Origin: an uncultured Chromatiaceae bacterium
GTDB taxonomy: Bacteria > Pseudomonadota > Gammaproteobacteria > Enterobacterales > Alteromonadaceae
Assembly: GCA_946482325.1 (NCBI GenBank)
Contig: CAMLRA010000002.1
Location: forward strand, 22,010 to 86,009
Direction of reading: 5' to 3'
DNA: 64,000 nucleotides
Shown in pieces: positions 34,037 through 44,153 of this stretch. The position numbers and the translations under genes were made by a program. The notes under the pieces are model-generated. The model did not search any database and was not told the DNA's origin. It saw nothing but the letters and a program-made list of their open reading frames with translations. The first letter of the stretch is position 1. The number at the start of each line of letters is the position of its first letter.

Positions 34037-34615
34037 TTAACCTCCGCCTGACTGGTTCAGCTTGGCTTCGATTTGGGTCAGTGCCTCGATTTTCTTTTGC
34101 AGATCGGCATTTTGTTTTTGTAATTTTTCCAGATTGTCCTGCTGCTGACCATTGAGCCGACCCAGCGCTTTGACCGCTGATTCAGATTCCAGCAATTTCT
34201 GGTTATAGGCGTAGTCCCAGCGTAATAAAGCTGCGAGGCCTGCTGGCAACCGGCTCAGCTGCTCACTGAGTTGATTCTGGGCGCGGAACCGCACCGCATA
34301 AGGTGTATCCGGATGCAAACGCAGCAACAACCCCTGCAATTCGCCGACCGGCGTTTTTTCCAGAGTTTTGCTGATGGCGTCCCGTTGCGCGGTATTCATC
34401 TGCAACACTTCGCCACGAAAGATCTGCCAGGCGCTCAGCGTAGCGGCATCATCCTGTAATGCCAGCTGCGGCTTGACCGGCGCTGGTTGCTCCTTCGGCA
34501 GCTCCACCACTTTTTCCGGCGCCGGTTTTGGCTTCAAAATCACCGGCAACGGTGCAGGCACGCCCTGACAGCCAGCCACCAACAGCGTTACCCCAAGCAG
34601 GGTCCACTTATTCAT
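34037..34615 (-). CDS. qseG: Outer-membrane lipoprotein QseG (YfhG-like)
   Basis: 192 residues. Lipoprotein signal MNKWTLLGVTLLVAGC with lipobox LVAGC; a proline-rich tether (APLPVILKPKPAPEK) and a helical C terminus ending in a coiled coil (QQQDNLEKLQKQNADLQKKIEAL). Sits between glrK and glrR; in E. coli QseG is the accessory outer-membrane protein that feeds envelope signals to GlrK. The ATG at 34615 is chosen because it starts the signal peptide and has GAGGA upstream. Sequence conservation in this family is low, so the name rests mainly on context and layout. Confidence 0.8.
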   Translation of the reverse strand: MNKWTLLGVTLLVAGCQGVPAPLPVILKPKPAPEKVVELPKEQPAPVKPQLALQDDAATLSAWQIFRGEVLQMNTAQRDAISKTLEKTPVGELQGLLLRLHPDTPYAVRFRAQNQLSEQLSRLPAGLAALLRWDYAYNQKLLESESAVKALGRLNGQQQDNLEKLQKQNADLQKKIEALTQIEAKLNQSGGG

Positions 34616-34617
34616 AC

Positions 34618-36030
34618 TTATTCCTCTACCATAGGCAAACGCACACGAATACACACGTCGGCATAATTCACGTCAACGATCTCGGCCATGCCCCCCAACA
34701 ACCGGGCGCAATCAGACACAATCGACAGACCAAGACCTGAGCCCTGCACTGCGTCAAAACGCGGCGCTTTACCGCGCTGAAACGGCTCAAACAATTTGGC
34801 CCTCAGCTCCGCCGGGATCGGCGTGCCGTTATTCGCCACATCCAGCAGCATAAATTTCTCATGTGGCTTTAACACCACCCAAACCGGACTCCCCTCACCA
34901 CCATAGGCTTGGGCGTTATTGATCAGATTGTCCAGAATACGCCGAAATAACATGGCATCGGTATAGAGACGCGGCAGCTGACAGTCCAGCTGGATGAACT
35001 GCCGGCGTTGCTGTAATGACAGCGCGTGGTCAGCGAAACAACTGTCGAGCAGTTGCTGGCTGTCATGCCAGGCAAATTCTGGTTTTGCTTGTTGGAGCAG
35101 GCGGTTGTAGTCCAGTAATTGCTCGGTCAGTTGGCTCAACCGGTCGGCGCTACCGTTCAGTAATGTCACCACTTCCATTTGCTGGCTATTGAGCGGCCCC
35201 ACCAGCTGCTCGCTGAGTAAAGCACAGCCCTCTTTGATACTGGACAGCGGCGTTTTCAGTTCATGTGAAGCGTGGCGTAATAAAATCAGTCTTAAGGCTT
35301 CAAGCTGTTGTAGACGCGACGCCAGCCAACGTAATTGTTCGCCGAGTTCAGTCAGTTCACGCGGCCCCACCACTTGTTCGTGCGGAAAATGATGGCTGGC
35401 CTGACCGATGGAGCGGATCATGGTATCGAGCTGTTTAATCGGCGAGGCGATACGCGCCTGTGCCCACAGCACCAATAATAACGTCAGCACGACTAAGGTC
35501 ACGGACTGCCAGGCCAGCTGGTTTTGCGCATCGACAACAAAACTCTGCTGTGTCTGTAAACGCTGTTCCAGCCGCTGCCAGATTTGTTCTGTCAGTTGCT
35601 GTTGCTGCTGACGCAGCGTCTGCAAGGTAGGAGAAAGTTCTTCGTTGCTGGCGTGCAGGAAATTCTGCAATAAAGTGGTGACCTGCGCCGCCTGCGCCTG
35701 ACACAACAAAGGCGCGTCTAAATCCAGACAAACCTGCTGCAGCATCTGCTGGTAGTTCAGCAAATGCGTGGTGGCCAGCGTACTTAATGAATCTGTGCGT
35801 AAAATACCAAACTGACGCACCGCCCGTTCGATATCAATCACCAGATTTTGCATGTTTTCCGCACGTTTGACGCTGTCGACTGAAGATTCAGCTTCAGCGA
35901 CAGCAAAACGGCTGACGTCAGATAAGGCGCTGTTACTTTGCCACAGCAACACCGCCAGCGGGATCAATGCCAGAAAAAAGCTTAATAAAATAAATTGCCG
36001 CAATGAGGCCGGCTGGATAGGACTTCGCAT
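34618..36030 (-). CDS. glrK: Sensor histidine kinase GlrK (QseE)
   Basis: 470 residues. Membrane span at about 12-31, periplasmic helical region, second span at about 176-193, HAMP-like segment (ASPIKQLDTMIRSIGQASH), HisKA with RHASHELKTPLSSIKEG, N box ILDNLINNAQAYGG and G2 box GSGLGLSIVSDCARLLGG. Phosphorylates GlrR. The gene is first in the glrK-qseG-glrR operon; its stop lies 3 bp before the qseG start region. Confidence 0.92.
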   Translation of the reverse strand: MRSPIQPASLRQFILLSFFLALIPLAVLLWQSNSALSDVSRFAVAEAESSVDSVKRAENMQNLVIDIERAVRQFGILRTDSLSTLATTHLLNYQQMLQQVCLDLDAPLLCQAQAAQVTTLLQNFLHASNEELSPTLQTLRQQQQQLTEQIWQRLEQRLQTQQSFVVDAQNQLAWQSVTLVVLTLLLVLWAQARIASPIKQLDTMIRSIGQASHHFPHEQVVGPRELTELGEQLRWLASRLQQLEALRLILLRHASHELKTPLSSIKEGCALLSEQLVGPLNSQQMEVVTLLNGSADRLSQLTEQLLDYNRLLQQAKPEFAWHDSQQLLDSCFADHALSLQQRRQFIQLDCQLPRLYTDAMLFRRILDNLINNAQAYGGEGSPVWVVLKPHEKFMLLDVANNGTPIPAELRAKLFEPFQRGKAPRFDAVQGSGLGLSIVSDCARLLGGMAEIVDVNYADVCIRVRLPMVEE

Positions 36031-36157
36031 GCCGAAGGCTCCGCATCAATCAGGCGCATCAGGCGCCGGTCTGGGACTCTGGCGCCTATCATAGCGGATT
36101 TGTGTGCGACAACTCACGGCCAATTATTGAGTTTTGCCGGAACAAGCTGCCAACGGC

Positions 36158-36625
36158 TTATTTTAACTGCAGTTCAGCAGCAAATTGCTGTAAAGACAGC
36201 TGTTGTTGCGGGCTGTCCGGCAGCACTGGCTGGCCGGGCGTTTCGGCCCATTGCAGCTGCAACAAACTGGCATCCGGTTGTGCCGGCAGCACCAGCATAA
36301 AATCGCCTTCGTCGCGCACCACAAACTGATGCCCCTGCGCTGAGCCCGGTAGCATCGGCACCCGGATCACTCTGGGATCCTCAATTGATAGTTGCTGTAG
36401 TACCTTGCCGTCGGTATTTTTCAGACTGATGGTCATTGCACCGGCGTGTGCCAGTTGCCTGGTCCGGCGCTGCCCGTCCGCAAGCTGCACCCGCTGCACT
36501 TGTTGAATTTCGCTGCCGTTGGCGTCAAAAGCCACTTTCACCAGCCAGAACTCGGCGGCAAATCCAGGTATGGCTGTGCAGGCAGCCAGAGCCAGCAAGC
36601 TGACTAACTTATTGAATCTGAACAT
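36158..36625 (-). CDS. Secreted protein coupled to the M64-type peptidase gene
   Basis: 155 residues with signal peptide MFRFNKLVSLLALAACTAIPGFAA and a beta-rich mature part (EFWLVKVAFDANGSEI...LPAQPDASLLQLQW). Not recognised. The ATG at 36625 lies inside the last codons of the upstream peptidase gene, a 17-bp overlap, so the two are translationally coupled; the product may chaperone, inhibit or accompany the peptidase. That is inferred from the coupling only. Confidence 0.7.
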   Translation of the reverse strand: MFRFNKLVSLLALAACTAIPGFAAEFWLVKVAFDANGSEIQQVQRVQLADGQRRTRQLAHAGAMTISLKNTDGKVLQQLSIEDPRVIRVPMLPGSAQGHQFVVRDEGDFMLVLPAQPDASLLQLQWAETPGQPVLPDSPQQQLSLQQFAAELQLK

Positions 36626-38621
36626 TCCATTGAACCTCTTTGCTGACAAGCGCCGGCGCTTTGATTAAACCACTGATATCGGTGATCACCGCCTTCAGCT
36701 GGTAATTTTGCTGTTGTTCCTGACAGCAGCTGATACTGGTTTTCCCGTCAAACTGTGGCAACAGCTGACTATTTAAATACCACTGCACTTGTTGCTGCGC
36801 ACTGCCGACCGACAACACCAGAGAAAACTGCTGGTTTTGCCCCCGCTGCTGCACCACTTGTGGCTGCTGCGGCTGTTGGCTGTGGTACATGCCGATGGTC
36901 TGGTACAGCTGATTGACCCAGGCTTCACCATTGATTTCACCGATGGGCTGGCCTAATTCGAGCATAAAACTATTATGTTTCGGCCGGTAAAAACCTTTGC
37001 TGTGGTAATAACCGCCTTCAAACAACCCAACACCGGCTTGCCCCGGTTGCGTCGGCACTTTGGCCGGATCGCTGAACCAGTGCCGCCATTTCACCTGGTT
37101 CAAATCCGTCAGTTGCGTGATGTTGGCGTAACAGGTCTCACAGTAATACGGCAGGTACATTGGTGCTGACGCTTCATCGACATATTCGTCAGCCAGACGG
37201 GCAAAGGAATGACCAAGTTCATGGATAGCGACATCGGTCGCGCTTGGATGCAGGGTAAAAGTGGAAATAGAACCACCGGCTCCACCATATTTAGTGCTGT
37301 TACCAGCGACCAACACAAAATCAAACTGCGGGTAATGCTGAAACACGTAGCTGAACACCTTAGTGCTGTTGACACAGTACAAACGGTCTACACCAGCACA
37401 GCCAAAATTACCGTCAAACAGCGTATCCACCAGCGTGTTGGTCGACGGGTCATCGGCGCCACTTTGTGCCGACACCGCATCCAGCACATGCAGGCTCCAG
37501 CCGTCGCGGTGAGTGCCGATTTCTTTGCTGGTGAAAAACACCTGACTGAACTTCACTGCGGCATCGCGCAATTTCTGTTGTTCTGCAGCGGTAAAACCAT
37601 CGCCGACAATCACCAGATTCAGCCGGTTACTTTGCACAGGCCCAACAATAGTGCGGCCCATGCCGTTGCTGCTTGGAATAGCCAAAAGCACTTTCTGTTT
37701 AAATTCGGCTGTGGCTCCCAGTGGATCTGTGGCCAGCAGCGAGAGCTCGGTTTCCACTGCTTCGTTTTGAGATAACACATGCAACGAGGTGTTGGCCTGA
37801 CTGCGGTCCAGACGGAACAACTCCGGCTGGGGATTACTAACAGTCACCGTATCGCCATCAACATCCTCAGCTTTGAAGGTCAGTACATAACTTTGGCCTG
37901 CGTCTAACAGCGCCGGCAATGCCGTCACAGTCAGCGTCGGCGCATCATTGACTGCCGCCAGCGTGATCTCGGCGTTAAAAGTCACTGCTGCAGACTTTCC
38001 GTCTGTGACCTGTAACTGCAGTGCGATTTTGCCATTGAGGTTTGTCGCTGGTTTCAGACTGATGTTGCCGGCCGGGCTGACCAGCACACCGGCGTTGACC
38101 GGATTGACGCTTTGTAAGCTGAATGTCAGTGTGTCCTGATCGACATCCGTCGCTTTGAGCTGAAAGCTGGCTGCTGTATCTTCAACCCCGGAAAATTGTT
38201 GTAGCGCGGCCTGCGGCAGGTCATTGATATTTTGTACTGTCAGTTTGGCATTGCCGGTGACCGGCGGATTTTTCCCGTCACTGACGGTGAAGGTAAAACT
38301 GGCGTCACCGGCAAAATCAGCCGTTGGCTGATAAGTAAAACGACCGTCGCTTTGCAAAGTGACGACACCTTGTGCCTGACTTTGACTGCCCAGCTGATAA
38401 CTGAGTGCGTCATTTTCCGTGTCACTGGCACTGAGCTGCGCCTGCAAGCTGCTGTCTTCGTTTAACTGGAAGCTATTGGTGCCAGGAACCGGCGCCGCAT
38501 TTTGTGGTATAGGTTGTGGTGACGGTGAGTTGTCTGAGCCGCCGCCACACCCGGCTAAGCCGATAACACTGAAGCACAAAAAGCCGGCATGGGAAAACCA
38601 GCGCAGTCCTGGCAGACGCAT
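36609..38621 (-). CDS. M64-type (IgA peptidase-like) metallopeptidase lipoprotein with tandem Ig-like domains
   Basis: 670 residues. Lipobox IGLAGC followed by GGGSDNSPSPQP tether; three cadherin/VCBS-like repeats (about 45-310) with the recurrent pattern DGRFTYQPTADFAGDASFTFTVSDG and NDAPTL linkers; then a catalytic domain (about 320-580) with RLNLVIVGDGFTAAEQ, and the zinc motif HELGHSFARLADEYVD; a C-terminal beta domain follows. Peptidase M64 family; probably displayed on the cell surface or in the periplasm. Start at 38621 has GGAGG six bases upstream; an ATG four codons earlier has none. Confidence 0.9.
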   Translation of the reverse strand: MRLPGLRWFSHAGFLCFSVIGLAGCGGGSDNSPSPQPIPQNAAPVPGTNSFQLNEDSSLQAQLSASDTENDALSYQLGSQSQAQGVVTLQSDGRFTYQPTADFAGDASFTFTVSDGKNPPVTGNAKLTVQNINDLPQAALQQFSGVEDTAASFQLKATDVDQDTLTFSLQSVNPVNAGVLVSPAGNISLKPATNLNGKIALQLQVTDGKSAAVTFNAEITLAAVNDAPTLTVTALPALLDAGQSYVLTFKAEDVDGDTVTVSNPQPELFRLDRSQANTSLHVLSQNEAVETELSLLATDPLGATAEFKQKVLLAIPSSNGMGRTIVGPVQSNRLNLVIVGDGFTAAEQQKLRDAAVKFSQVFFTSKEIGTHRDGWSLHVLDAVSAQSGADDPSTNTLVDTLFDGNFGCAGVDRLYCVNSTKVFSYVFQHYPQFDFVLVAGNSTKYGGAGGSISTFTLHPSATDVAIHELGHSFARLADEYVDEASAPMYLPYYCETCYANITQLTDLNQVKWRHWFSDPAKVPTQPGQAGVGLFEGGYYHSKGFYRPKHNSFMLELGQPIGEINGEAWVNQLYQTIGMYHSQQPQQPQVVQQRGQNQQFSLVLSVGSAQQQVQWYLNSQLLPQFDGKTSISCCQEQQQNYQLKAVITDISGLIKAPALVSKEVQWNVQIQ

Positions 38622-38744
38622 CAAAACCTCCATGTTTATTTACATATTTTTATCAGCTTATCACATTAGTACAGTAACAGTCTGTACTGCTAAACAAAGA
38701 ATCCCAAGACATTCAGCCAGTGGCCAGCACAAATTGCAGACGAA

Positions 38745-38772
38745 AAAAAACCGGTCAACTGACCGGTTTTTT
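38745..38772. terminator. Bidirectional Rho-independent terminator
   Basis: AAAAAACCGGTC-AACT-GACCGGTTTTTT; a near-perfect palindrome with A-run on one side and T-run on the other, 16 bp beyond the small membrane protein gene. Confidence 0.88.
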
Positions 38773-38787
38773 CAGATTTATTCGGGC

Positions 38788-38982
38788 TTAGGCGTTTGCT
38801 GTAACGCCAGCAGCGCGGGCTTTGCGAACTTTTGCAGCTTGACGGTTGTAAGCATCAGTAAACTGGGCTTTTTCCAGTTTGCGCACTGCTTCACCGTTCA
38901 GGTCAATCTTGCGCAGATAAGTTACAAACACAAAAGCATTAACCACGAAGAAAGCTGCTGCTGCGATTAAAAATGTGTCCAT
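38788..38982 (-). CDS. 64-residue single-span membrane protein
   Basis: N-terminal membrane helix (FLIAAAAFFVVNAFVFVTYL) and a charged, Ala-rich C-terminal tail (RKIDLNGEAVRKLEKAQF...). AGAGGTG sits five to six bases before the ATG, and a strong terminator follows the stop, so it is a self-contained small gene. Not recognised as a named family. About 500 bp of non-coding AT-rich sequence lies upstream. Confidence 0.75.
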   Translation of the reverse strand: MDTFLIAAAAFFVVNAFVFVTYLRKIDLNGEAVRKLEKAQFTDAYNRQAAKVRKARAAGVTANA

Positions 38983-39489
38983 CTTACACCTCTTTACATC
39001 ACCGGACTTTGCCGGACTACATACTGTGATTACCTTGGGTTTCAGGTAAAAAACGGAAGTGGAACTCGCTGTATCACTTTCGTTATTTACCTGCTTGATA
39101 ATCTATATGCAGATGGTGTGCCAACTTAAAAATAAAATATTAAATCATTGTTTTTATTGATGTTAACTACTACACAAGCATCAGAGCAGCAAGAATGACG
39201 GCAGAAGGATCACAGGATCTGTTGCTAAATAGCGACAGCAAAAAGCAGTCAAATATTTTATATATAAAAATCAACAACTTAACATGTATCTTTTTTGCGA
39301 CAGTTTTGGCCGCAAACAGCTAAACCAAATAAAATCATTTTAATTCAATAACTTAAACAGTTACCAAACCAAGCAAATTTCAGCTGAACTTGAGCCGCAG
39401 CCCGACTTGCAGCAATGCGGTTAAAAATAACGAGACACATAAAAGCAAAAAAGCGCCCGAAGGCGCTTTTGCCGGTCAACACAGACCTC
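38983..39489. other. AT-rich 507-bp non-coding region
   Basis: No convincing frame on either strand. Markedly more AT-rich than the flanking genes, with runs such as TATTTTATATATAAAAA near 39253-39269. Should hold the promoter of the 64-residue gene; the right end is the adenosine deaminase terminator. Otherwise I see nothing definite. Confidence 0.6.
39447..39470 (-). terminator. Terminator of the adenosine deaminase gene
   Basis: AAGCGCC-CGAA-GGCGCTT with T-runs on both strands, 20 bp beyond the stop codon. Confidence 0.88.
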
Positions 39490-40719
39490 TTAATTAATAA
39501 AACCGTATTTGCGTGAAATCACATCGAAATAGTTCAGGCATTGCTTGGCATATTCACGTTTCTCCACATAACTGCCCGGAAAAAAGCTCTTTTTAAAGCC
39601 ATAAGCAACAATGTCTTTTAACCGTTTCAGCGGGATATCAAAATTGTCCACCGCCAGCTGATATTCCCGGCTCACCGTAGTATTAGACACCAGGCGGTTG
39701 TCGGTGCAAATCACTGTCGCAATCCGGTTCTCCAGCATGTCTTTGAATTTATGTTGTTTAATGTCACTAATAGCCGGATTCGTCTGTAAGTTAGAGGTCA
39801 GACAAACTTCAATCGCAATGCGTTTATCAGCAATGTACGATGCCAACTCTTTGATGTATTTCTGTTTATCCAAAATAGCCGGATCTTTGATCATCTCAGG
39901 AATAAACATCGAATAACCATGACCAATCCGGTCGGCATAACATTCGGTAATGGCTTCAAACACCGATTCGGCACCATAAGCTTCACCGGCATGCAAAGTT
40001 TTCAGTAAAAAATGCTGATGGGCGTATTCGTAGACTTCTTTAAAATTATGCGCTGGGAAGCCGGATTCCTGCCCCGCCAAATCCAGCGCGACGATTGGAA
40101 TGCCGGCTTCGTCGCGTAACCGCACGCTGGCGCGCACCAATTCCATCGCGGCAAGTTTAATCACCTGCATCGGCTCAAAATCGCGCATCAGCTGAAACAA
40201 ATTGGTGTAATAAGGCGAAAAACCTTTGCCGGAAAACATCCGCATTGCACAGTTAATGATGCCGTAAGCAAATGGCGGGCGATGACCGAGCTGGACCTGG
40301 TCATGCGCATTGTATTCATGCATGGCGCGCTTTAAGCCGTTGTTGACGGTATGCATAATACGGTCGAAATCAATGCCGGCCGCCGGGTCCATTAATAACT
40401 GCGGCGCAAACCGCACTTCGATATAATTGACACCTTCAGCCTGATTATCCAGCGCCAGCTCGTAAGCCGCCTGCTCCAGATTCTCCAGATCACGTAATAC
40501 ACCGCAGGTGTACTGAAAGCCATGCAGATACTCACCTAAGTTGTTGTACCGCTCTTTAAACACCAGCTCTTTCATACCTTCAACAGTATTCGACGGTAGC
40601 GCCAGCTTGCTGCGCTGCGCCATGTCAATCAAGGACTCCAGCCGCAAACTGCCATCCAGATGCAGGTGTAAATCAGACTTAGGCATTTCTTTAATAAAAT
40701 CAGCGGAATAAAACGGCAT
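39490..40719 (-). CDS. add: Adenosine deaminase
   Basis: 409 residues; hydrolyses adenosine (and deoxyadenosine) to inosine in purine salvage. Zinc site and catalytic motifs: SDLHLHLDGSLRLESL (H-x-H), LDLAGQESGFP, TLHAGEAYG (His and catalytic Glu), DRIGHGYSM, and VICTDNRLVSNTTVS. The last motif has Asp-Asn where E. coli-type enzymes have Asp-Asp; this D-N form is seen in a subgroup of adenosine deaminases and keeps the zinc-ligand Asp. Somewhat longer than E. coli Add (about 330), with extra segments before HAGE and at the C terminus. ATG at 40719 chosen just before the conserved start; a longer reading runs toward the tRNA. Confidence 0.9.
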   Translation of the reverse strand: MPFYSADFIKEMPKSDLHLHLDGSLRLESLIDMAQRSKLALPSNTVEGMKELVFKERYNNLGEYLHGFQYTCGVLRDLENLEQAAYELALDNQAEGVNYIEVRFAPQLLMDPAAGIDFDRIMHTVNNGLKRAMHEYNAHDQVQLGHRPPFAYGIINCAMRMFSGKGFSPYYTNLFQLMRDFEPMQVIKLAAMELVRASVRLRDEAGIPIVALDLAGQESGFPAHNFKEVYEYAHQHFLLKTLHAGEAYGAESVFEAITECYADRIGHGYSMFIPEMIKDPAILDKQKYIKELASYIADKRIAIEVCLTSNLQTNPAISDIKQHKFKDMLENRIATVICTDNRLVSNTTVSREYQLAVDNFDIPLKRLKDIVAYGFKKSFFPGSYVEKREYAKQCLNYFDVISRKYGFIN

Positions 40720-40822
40720 AGGGAGTCCCGAAGCAAAAATACAACTGGTTTTAGTTATAGCAGTTCGTAGCAGATGAAGTTTAGAAAAAAGTGGAATACA
40801 CAGAACAGGAAACAAAATGAAG

Positions 40823-40909
40823 TGGTGCCCGGGGCCGGACTTGAACCGGCACGCCCTTTCGAGCGAGGGATTTTAAATCCCTTGTGTCTACCGATTTCAC
40901 CACCCGGGC
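40823..40909 (-). tRNA. tRNA-Leu(UAA)
   Basis: On the minus strand the sequence begins GCCCGGGTGGTGAAATCGG, has the anticodon arm GGGAT-TTAAAAT-CCC with anticodon TAA, a long variable arm (CTCGCTCGAAAGGGCG) of a class II tRNA, T arm GGTTCAAGTCC, and ends in an encoded CCA. Reads UUA/UUG. It lies 103 bp upstream of add on the same strand and divergent from the leu operon. Confidence 0.97.
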
Positions 40910-41275
40910 AGAGTTGCGTGTGCAGGCGCACTTGGCAGAACGGCGGCGATTTTACGCTGGCTTTTGCCTTACTGTCATGCGCTTTTTGCAATGTGAGACA
41001 AATTTTTACTGCAGTTGTGCTTTTTTTCGCCATCATACCAAAATGATGAAGCCAACAACCACTGCTCCGATTTCAAATTTAGCCATCCAGAAATCTATAT
41101 AAAAACCAACAGCTTAATAATTCATCAGCCTAAAGTCGTATCCATTTAGCCATCTATACTGTTGCATTCGGTATTTTGTCGTGATATTACTAAAAACGCT
41201 GCAGCTTTGTTCAGTCGTGTATCTGCAGCACCATGCGCCGGCAATGTCGGCCAAGCGCCAAAAAAAGACAGAGCA
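40910..41275. promoter_or_regulatory. Divergent tRNA-Leu / leu operon upstream region
   Basis: 366 bp without a gene. Contains the tRNA promoter on the minus strand and the leu promoter on the plus strand; TATACT at 41155-41160 is a possible leu -10 but without a good -35, so it may be activator dependent. Confidence 0.4.
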
Positions 41276-41362
41276 ATGAATCACTTAAACACTATGACCA
41301 CCATTCTTCTCAGCCTCCTCGTGCTCCTAATCGGACCTCGGGGTGTTGTGCATTGGTCGTAG
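41276..41362 (+). CDS. leuL: leu operon leader peptide
   Basis: 28 codons: MNHLNTMTTILLSLLVLLIG then PRGVVHWS. Six Leu in an eight-residue block (LLSLLVLL; codons CTT CTC, AGC, CTC CTC, GTG, CTC CTA), flanked by Ile and Val. Translation slows here when charged tRNA-Leu is scarce, which decides the fold of the attenuator that follows. A second in-frame ATG at 41294 is also possible. It precedes leuA by 99 bp. Confidence 0.85.
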   Translation: MNHLNTMTTILLSLLVLLIGPRGVVHWS

Positions 41363-41414
41363 CGTAAATACGGATCCAGCAAACAAACCCCGAGCCACAG
41401 GCCGGGGTTTTTTG
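41337..41414 (+). promoter_or_regulatory. Leucine attenuator (antiterminator and terminator)
   Basis: Terminator: ACCCCG-A-GCC-ACA-GGC-CGGGGT (41387-41407) followed by six T. Antiterminator: CTCGGGGT (41337-41344, inside the leader frame downstream of the Leu codons) is exactly complementary to ACCCCGAG (41387-41394), the 5' arm of the terminator. Ribosome stalling at the Leu codons would leave CTCGGGGT free and prevent termination. Confidence 0.85.
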
Positions 41415-41461
41415 TTACCTCGAGGTCTGATGGGTGAAAATTTCAGCAAGAGGAACAGGAT

Positions 41462-43048
41462 ATGAGCAGCGCCCAACACGAAAACAATAAAATCTGGATT
41501 TTTGATACCACATTACGCGACGGCGAGCAGGCATTACGGGCCAGCTTAAGTCATAAACAAAAAATCCAGCTGGCCCATGCTATTGCGCGCTTAAATGTCG
41601 ACGTGATGGAAGTAGGCTTTCCGGTGTCCTCGCCGGGCGATTTCGCTTCAGTGCAGGCGATAGCGCAAAGCGTGAAAGGCCCGGTGATTTGTGGCCTGTC
41701 GCGCGCGGTGTTCGCCGACATCGACGCCTGCGGCGAGGCGTTAAAAGCTGCCGAACGCCGTCGTATCCACACCTTTATTGCTACTTCCCCACTGCACCTG
41801 CAATACAAATTACGCAAGACTTTAGAACAAGCCACAGAGCAAGCCGTCGCCTGTATTCAGCATGCGCGCCGTTATACCGACGATGTTGAATTCTCTTGTG
41901 AAGACGCCGGCCGCACGCCAATTGATGATTTATGCCGTATTGTTGAAGCAGCCATCAAAGCCGGCGCCAATACCATCAATATTCCGGACACTGTCGGCTA
42001 TACCATTCCGAACGAATTTGGTCACATCATCAGCCAGCTGATGCATAAAGTGCCGAATATCGATCAGGCGCGCATTTCGGTGCATTGCCATAACGATTTA
42101 GGTTTAGCGGTCGCCAACAGCATCAGCGCCATTCAGGCCGGTGCCCGCCAGATTGAGTGCACTGTGAATGGCATCGGCGAACGGGCCGGCAACTGTTCGT
42201 TGGAAGAAGTGGCGATGATCATCAAGACCCGCGGCGACTATCTGCCATTTTATACCGATATCAAAAGCACCGAAATTTACCGCTCCAGCCATTTGGTCAG
42301 CCAGATTTGCCACATGCCGATCCAGCCGAACAAAGCCATTGTCGGCGAAAACGCTTTTGCCCATAGCTCCGGTATTCACCAGGACGGCGTGTTAAAAGCG
42401 CAAAATACATATGAAATCATGTCGCCGGAACAAGTCGGTATTCGCACCAACGAACTGAACCTGACCTCGCGCTCGGGCCGCGCGGTGATCGCGCACCGCT
42501 TAACCGAAATGGGTTACAGCAAAGAAGATTATGATTTAGACCAGGTCTATCAGGCGTTTTTAACGCTGGCCGACCAAAAAGGCCGGGTGTTTGATTACGA
42601 CTTGGAAGCGCTGGTGTTTTTCGAAAACTTAAAAGATGACGACGAGCGCTACAAACTGGCGTTTTTAAGTTCCAGCACTCATACCGGCCATGTCGCCAGT
42701 GCCACTGTTGGCCTGACCGTCGGCGAAGAAACCTTCACTGAAGCAGCCACCGGCAACGGTCCGGTCGAAGCGGCCTTTCAGGCGATTCACCGCATCGCCA
42801 AACTGGAAGATGCCAAGATGGTTGATTACAACCTGCAGGCCAAAGGCGAAGGTGAAAACGCGCTGGGTCAGGTCGACATCATCATCGAATATCAGGGCCG
42901 GCGTTATCACGGCGCGGGCCTGGCCACCGACATCGTGCGCTCATCCGTACTGGCCTACGTCCACGTGCTGAACCTGATTGAACGCAGCAAACGCATTGAT
43001 GCGGTGAAGCTGGCGCGGAAAAACGCCGACAGCGCCATCGAAAAATAA
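41462..43048 (+). CDS. leuA: 2-isopropylmalate synthase
   Basis: 528 residues; condenses acetyl-CoA with 2-ketoisovalerate, the committed step of leucine synthesis. Catalytic barrel with [56 protein letters not shown] (metal-binding H-x-H region) and [14 protein letters not shown]; then the C-terminal LeuA regulatory dimer domain (about 385-510) that binds leucine. Start ATG at 41462 with GAGGAACAGGAT upstream. First structural gene after the attenuator. Confidence 0.97.
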   Translation: MSSAQHENNKIWIFDTTLRDGEQALRASLSHKQKIQLAHAIARLNVDVMEVGFPVSSPGDFASVQAIAQSVKGPVICGLSRAVFADIDACGEALKAAERRRIHTFIATSPLHLQYKLRKTLEQATEQAVACIQHARRYTDDVEFSCEDAGRTPIDDLCRIVEAAIKAGANTINIPDTVGYTIPNEFGHIISQLMHKVPNIDQARISVHCHNDLGLAVANSISAIQAGARQIECTVNGIGERAGNCSLEEVAMIIKTRGDYLPFYTDIKSTEIYRSSHLVSQICHMPIQPNKAIVGENAFAHSSGIHQDGVLKAQNTYEIMSPEQVGIRTNELNLTSRSGRAVIAHRLTEMGYSKEDYDLDQVYQAFLTLADQKGRVFDYDLEALVFFENLKDDDERYKLAFLSSSTHTGHVASATVGLTVGEETFTEAATGNGPVEAAFQAIHRIAKLEDAKMVDYNLQAKGEGENALGQVDIIIEYQGRRYHGAGLATDIVRSSVLAYVHVLNLIERSKRIDAVKLARKNADSAIEK

Positions 43049-44143
<1,095 letters not shown>

Positions 44144-44153
44144 GGAGTCCACC

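Noticed and set aside
40774..41046. Reading frames of 90-93 codons on both strands over the tRNA gene
   Set aside because: They translate the tRNA-Leu sequence and its flanks; the tRNA explains the bases.
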